Positions 52,430 to 56,917 of a DNA stretch of 56,917 nt are shown here, piece by piece. Position 1 is the stretch's first letter; each line of letters begins with the position of its first letter. The notes beneath the pieces were generated by a model. The model saw nothing but the letters and a program-made list of their open reading frames with translations, was not told where the DNA came from and did not search any database. The stretch comes from Saccoglossus kowalevskii (Eukaryota; Hemichordata; Enteropneusta; Harrimaniidae), in contig NW_003142889.1 of assembly GCF_000003605.2 (NCBI RefSeq), forward strand, positions 7,381 through 64,297. The letters are read 5' to 3'. The translations under genes were made by a program, and so were the position numbers.

Positions 52430-54454
52430 ACGTCGGTGGAATAGCCATATCGATGTGGTGTTAATAATTTAGCAACAGTATGTATAATGTATACAAGCCT
52501 AAACTTCGGTGGAATAGCCGTATCGACGTGGTGTTAATAATTTAGCAACAGTTTGTATAATGTATACAAGCCTAAACTTCGGTGGAATAGCCATATCGAT
52601 GTGGTGTTAATAATTTAGCAACAGTTTGTATAAGGTATACTAGCCTAAACTTCGGTGAAATAGCCGTATCGATATGGTGTTAATAATTTAGCCACAGTTT
52701 GTATAAGGTATACAAGCCTAAACTTCGGTGGAATAGCCGTATCGATGTGGTGTTAATAATTTAGCAACAGTTTGTATAAGGTATACAAGCCTAAACTTCG
52801 GTGGAATAGCCATATCGATGTGGTGTTAATAATTTAGCAACAGTTTGTATAAGGTATACAAGCCTAAACTTCGGTGGAATAGCCATATCGATGTGGTGTT
52901 AATAATTTAGCAACAGTTTGTATAAGGTATACAAGCCTAAACTTCGGTGGAATAGCCATATCGATGTGGTGTTAATAATTTAGCAACAGTTTGTATAAGG
53001 TATACAAGCCTAAACTTCGGTGGAATAGCCGTATCGATGTGGTGTTAATAATTTAGCAACAGTTTGTATAAGGTATACAAGCCTAAACTTCGGTGGAATA
53101 GCCATATCGATGTGGTGTTAATAATTTAGCAACAGTTTGTATAAGGTATACAAGCCTAAACTTCGGTGGAATAGCCGTATCGATGTGGTGTTAATAATTT
53201 AGCAACAGTTTGTATAAGGTATACAAGCCTAAACGTCGGTGGAATAGCCATATCGATGTGGTGTTAATAATTTAGCAACAGTATGTATAATGTATACAAG
53301 CCTAAACTTCGGTGAAATAGCCGTATCGATGTGGTGTTAATAATTTAGCAACAGTTTGTATAAGGTATACTAGCCTAAACTTCGGTGAAATAGCCGTATC
53401 GATATGGTGTTAATAATTTAGCAACAGTTTGTATAAGGTATACAAGCCTAAACTTCGGTGGAATAGCCGTATCGATGTGATGTTAATAATTTAGCAACAG
53501 TTTGTATAAGGTATACAAGCCTAAACTTCGGTGGAATAGCCGTATCGATGTGGTGTTAATAATTTAGCAACAGTTTGTATAAGGTATACAAGCCTAAACT
53601 TCGGTGGAATAGCCATATCGATGTGGTGTTAATAATTTAGCAACAGTTTGTATAAGTTATACAAGCCTAAACTTCGGTGGAATAGCCGTATCGATGTGGT
53701 GTTAATAATTTAGCAACAGTTTGTATAAGGTATACTAGCCTAAACTTCGGTGAAATAGCCGTATCGATATGGTGTTAATAATTTAGCAACAGTTTGTATA
53801 AGGTATACAAGCCTAAACTTCGGTGGAATAGCCGTATCGATGTGGTGTTAATAATTTAGCCACAGTTTGTATAATGTATACAAGCCTAAACTTCGGTGGA
53901 ATAGCCGTATCGATGTGGTGTTAATAATTTAGCAACAGTTTGTATAAGGTATACAAGCCTAAACTTCGGTGGAATAGCCATATCGATGTGGTGTTAATAA
54001 TTTAGCAACAGTTTGTATAAGGTATACAAGCCTAAACTTCGGTGGAATAGCCATATCGATGTGGTGTTAATAATTTAGCAACAGTTTGTATAAGGTATAC
54101 AAGCCTAAACTTCGGTGGAATAGCCATATCGATGTGGTGTTAATAATTTAGCAACAGTTTGTATAAGGTATACAAGCCTAAACTTCGGTGGAATAGCCGT
54201 ATCGATGTGGTGTTAATAATTTAGCAACAGTTTGTATAAGGTATACAAGCCTAAACTTCGGTGGAATAGCCATATCGATGTGGTGTTAATAATTTAGCAA
54301 CAGTTTGTATAAGGTATACAAGCCTAAACTTCGGTGGAATAGCCGTATCGATGTGGTGTTAATAATTTAGCAACAGTTTGTATAAGGTATACAAGCCTAA
54401 ACGTCGGTGGAATAGCCATATCGATGTGGTGTTAATAATTTAGCAACAGTATGT
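52430..54454 (+). repeat. 11- and 16-monomer higher-order repeats
   Basis: A monomer pair with AACGTCGG then CAGTATGTATAATG recurs with the variant G at 52478, 53281 and 54449. The spacings are 803 bp (11 monomers) and 1168 bp (16 monomers). The eight monomers before the second and third occurrences show the same order of CCG and CCA forms (G, A, A, A, G, A, G, A), supporting a 1168-bp unit. Confidence 0.8.
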
Positions 54455-54699
54455 ATAATGTATACAAGCCTAAACTTCGGTGGAATAGCCGTATCGACGT
54501 GGTGTTAATAATTTAGCAACAGTTTGTATAATGTATACAAGCCTAAACTTCGGTGGAATAGCCATATCGATGTGGTGTTAATAATTTAGCAACAGTTTGT
54601 ATAAGGTATACTAGCCTAAACTTCGGTGAAATAGCCGTATCGATATGGTGTTAATAATTTAGCAACAGTTTGTATAAGGTATACAAGCCTAAACTTCGG

Positions 54700-56340
54700 T
54701 GGAATAGCCGTATCGATGTGATGTTAATAATTTAGCAACAGTTTGTATAAGGTATACAAGCCTAAACTTCGGTGGAATAGCCGTATCGATGTGATGTTAA
54801 TAATTTAGCAACAGTTTGTATAAGGTATACAAGCCTAAACTTCGGTGGAATAGCCATATCGATGTGGTGTTAATAATTTAGCAACAGTTTGTATAAGGCA
54901 TACAAGCCTAAACTTCGATGGAATAGCCGTATCGATATGGTGTTAATAATTTAGCAACAGTTTGTATAAGGCATACAAGCCTAAACTTCGGTGGAATAGC
55001 CGTATCGATGTGATGTTAATAATTTAGCCACAGTTTGTATAAGGTATACAAGCCTAAACTTCGGTGGAATAGCCATATCGATGTGGTGTTAATAATTTAG
55101 CAACAGTTTGTATAATGTATACAAGCCTAAACTTCGGTGGAAAAGCCATACCGATGTGGTGTTAATAATTTAGCAACAGTTTGTATAAGGTATACAAGCC
55201 TAAACTTCGGTGAAATAGCCGTATCGATATGGTGTTAATAATTTAGCAACAGTTTGTATAAGGTATACAAGCCTAAACTTCGGTGGAATAGCCGTATCGA
55301 TGTGGTGTTAATAATTTAGCAACAGTTTGTATAAGGTATACTAGCCTAAACTTCGGTGAAATAGCCGTATCGATATGGTGTTAATAATTTAGCAACAGTT
55401 TGTATAAAGTATACAAGCCTAAACTTCGGTGGAATAGCCGTATCGATGTGGTGTTAATAATTTAGCCACAGTTTGTATAAAGTATACAAGCCTAAACTTC
55501 GTGGAATAGCCGTATCGATGTGTGTTAATAATTTAGCAACAGTTTGTATAATGTATACAAGCCTAAACTTCGGTGGAATAGCCATATCGATGTGGTGTTA
55601 ATAATTTAGCCACAGTTTGTATAAGGTATACAAGCCTAAACTTCGGTGGAATAACCATATCGATGTGGTGTTAATAATTTATCCACAGTTTGTATAAGGT
55701 ATACAAGCCTAAACTTCGGTGGAAAAGCCATACCGATGTGGTGTTAATAATTTAGCCACAGTTTGTATAATGTATACAAGCCTAAACTTCGGTGGAATAG
55801 CCATATCGATGTGGTGTTAATAATTTAGCAACAGTTTGTATAAGGTATACTAGCCTAAACTTCGGTGAAATAGCCGTATCGATATGGTGTTAATAATTTA
55901 GCAACAGTTTGTATAAGGTATACAAGCCTAAACTTCGGTGGAATAGCCGTATCGATGTGATGTTAATAATTTAGCAACAGTTTGTATAAGGTCTACAAGC
56001 CTAAACTTCGGTGGAATAGCCGTATCGATGTGATGTTAATAATTTAGCAACAGTTTGTATAAGGTATACAAGCCTAAACTTAGGTGGAATAGCCATATCG
56101 ATGTGGTGTTAATAATTTAGCAACAGTTTGTATAAGGCATACAAGCCTAAACTTCGGTGGAATAGCCGTATCGATATGGTGTTAATAATTTAGCAACAGT
56201 TTGTATAAGGCATACAAGCCTAAACTTCGGTGGAATAGCCGTATCGATGTGATGTTAATAATTTAGCCACAGTTTGTATAAGGTATACAAGCCTAAACTT
56301 CGGTGGAATAGCCATATCGATGTGGTGTTAATAATTTAGC
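54700..56340 (+). repeat. About 17-monomer higher-order repeat at the right end
   Basis: A run with GATGTGATG twice, then two GGCATAC monomers and GATGTGATG followed by CCACAG, appears at about 54.7-55.1 kb and again at about 55.9-56.3 kb. The spacing at the second GGCATAC monomer is 1239 bp (17 monomers less 2 bp). Similar runs occur near 28.15-28.5 kb and 33.9-34.3 kb. A small indel cluster lies between the two copies at about 55400-55520. Confidence 0.7.
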
Positions 56341-56564
56341 AACAGTTTGTATAATGTATACAAGCCTAAACTTCGGTGGAATAGCCATACCGATGTGGTG
56401 TTAATAATTTAGCAACAGTTTGTATAAGGCATACAAGCCTAAACTTCGGTGAAATAGCCGTATCGATATGGTGTTAATAATTTAGCAACAGTTTGTATAA
56501 GGTATACAAGCCTAAACTTCGGTGGAATAGCCGTATCGATGTGATGTTAATAATTTAGCAACAG

Positions 56565-56583
56565 TTTGTATGAGGTATACAAG
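56565..56583 (+). repeat. Terminal partial monomer: a lone dyad closing the array
   Basis: The last recognisable satellite bases are TTTGTATGAGGTATACAAG, which are monomer positions 1-19 with A8G. The sequence then changes abruptly to TAACCTG. The array also starts at monomer position 1, so both borders coincide with the edges of the first dyad. Confidence 0.85.
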
Positions 56584-56917
56584 TAACCTGTAGAATGCTG
56601 TGTGGGTAATAGTTTTATATTGATTTTTGCTGCATTTGCAGCAAATAGTTACCAAACAATGAGAAATCTATAGGATTGAATATACCTCTCGACTGGCTTC
56701 ACATGCATAGTTCAAGCCTGCCTAACCGGTGCTTATACAAGGATTTAGTTACAGCACCTAGACGATCTGTGGTTACAGCTACATGGTCAGAGTAATCGCA
56801 AAATTGATATTACAATAGAAAATCATGAAAGACTGGCAGTCTCATGCAATTAATAGCAAGTGAAATTCCTGGATTGAAACATGTATTTTGAAGTCACTGA
56901 TGTAGCAATGAATGATA
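56584..56917. other. Non-coding right flank
   Basis: This is non-satellite sequence without a recognisable gene or RNA. It contains a strong hairpin at 56626-56645 and a short B-box-like string GTTCAAGCC near 56711, which lacks a tRNA fold around it. It shows no similarity to the left flank that I can see, so I cannot show that the array sits inside a duplicated or mobile unit. Confidence 0.6.
56626..56645. other. Perfect hairpin with 9-bp arms beyond the array
   Basis: TTTGCTGCA, TT, TGCAGCAAA is a perfect inverted repeat with a 2-base centre. An outer pair, GGTAA (56605-56609) and TTACC (56649-56653), could extend it as a second stem across an internal loop. It lies 43 bp past the satellite end. 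It could be a transposon-end hairpin, a transcript-end structure, or chance. Confidence 0.75.

Larger units (their letters stand above)
1546..56583 (+). repeat. 73-bp satellite DNA array, about 754 tandem monomers
   Basis: Successive monomers start 73 bp apart (1546, 1619 and so on) and all lie in the same orientation for about 55,038 bp. Numbering the monomer from TTTGTATAAGG, the main variable sites are 9-11 (AGG or ATG), 12 and 14 (T or C), 17 (A or T), 20 (C or T), 27 (T or G), 34 (G or A), 42 (G or A), 45 (T or C), 49 (T or C), 50 (G or A), 53 (G or A), 67 (G or T) and 69 (A or C). Most monomers differ from the consensus at only a few sites. Stop codons fall in all three phases on both strands of the monomer and 73 is not divisible by 3, so no long frame is possible. 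No transposon, gene or foreign sequence interrupts the array. ATCGAT (44-49) and GTATAC (11-16) in most monomers would give a 73-bp ClaI or BstZ17I ladder. Family name unknown to me. Confidence 0.98.

Noticed and set aside
1546-56583. CRISPR-like repeat-spacer array, with the palindrome as repeat
   Set aside because: The intervening 54 bp are conserved from unit to unit instead of being unique spacers, and the whole 73 bp is the repeated unit. No cas genes are present and the context is eukaryotic.
1546-56583. Telomeric or microsatellite repeat
   Set aside because: The unit is a complex 73-bp sequence with no TTAGGG-like or short simple motif, and the array has non-satellite DNA on both sides.
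56700-56730. tRNA or tRNA-derived SINE in the right flank
   Set aside because: GTTCAAGCC resembles a B box, but no T-stem pairing, A box at the proper distance or acceptor stem is present.

Overview
The window is almost entirely one eukaryotic satellite DNA array. From about 1546 to 56583 (roughly 55 kb, 97% of the window) a 73-bp monomer, about 37% G+C, is repeated head-to-tail about 754 times without interruption. I see no protein-coding gene, tRNA, rRNA or CRISPR array anywhere. The few short open frames (62-71 codons) lie in the satellite or across a MITE-like element and are not genes. The organism is a eukaryote. The satellite together with a short inverted-repeat element with poly-C in its termini fits an invertebrate animal, perhaps a mollusc, but that is a weak guess made without any database search.

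Layout: 3-212, a small 61-bp tandem repeat cut by the window edge. 213-497, non-coding DNA. 498-1123, a 626-bp non-autonomous element with near-perfect terminal inverted repeats and a dense internal repeat motif. 1124-1545, non-coding flank with a TATA-like stretch and two abutting 8-bp palindromes. 1546-56583, the satellite. 56584-56917, non-coding flank with a perfect 9-bp-arm hairpin 43 bp beyond the array.

The satellite monomer has internal structure. It contains a 17-bp dyad (7-bp arms around AGG or ATG), a second 14-bp dyad centred on ATCGAT whose two arms carry the main polymorphisms, and a motif that matches 6 of 9 essential positions of the mammalian CENP-B box. The array begins with the first dyad and ends 19 bp into a monomer, immediately after that same dyad, so it reads as n spacers between n+1 palindromes.

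At larger scale the array is a mosaic. Monomer variants form dimers, a three-monomer cassette seen 11 times, and 8-, 9-, 11-, 16- and 17-monomer higher-order repeats. Blocks of about 0.4-1.2 kb recur nearly unchanged 3 to 46 kb apart, with constant coordinate offsets. Several short patches dense in 1-bp indels occur, and one coincides with the junction of a block copied from 46 kb away. This may be a real rearrangement scar or an assembly seam. All counts and comparisons were made by eye.
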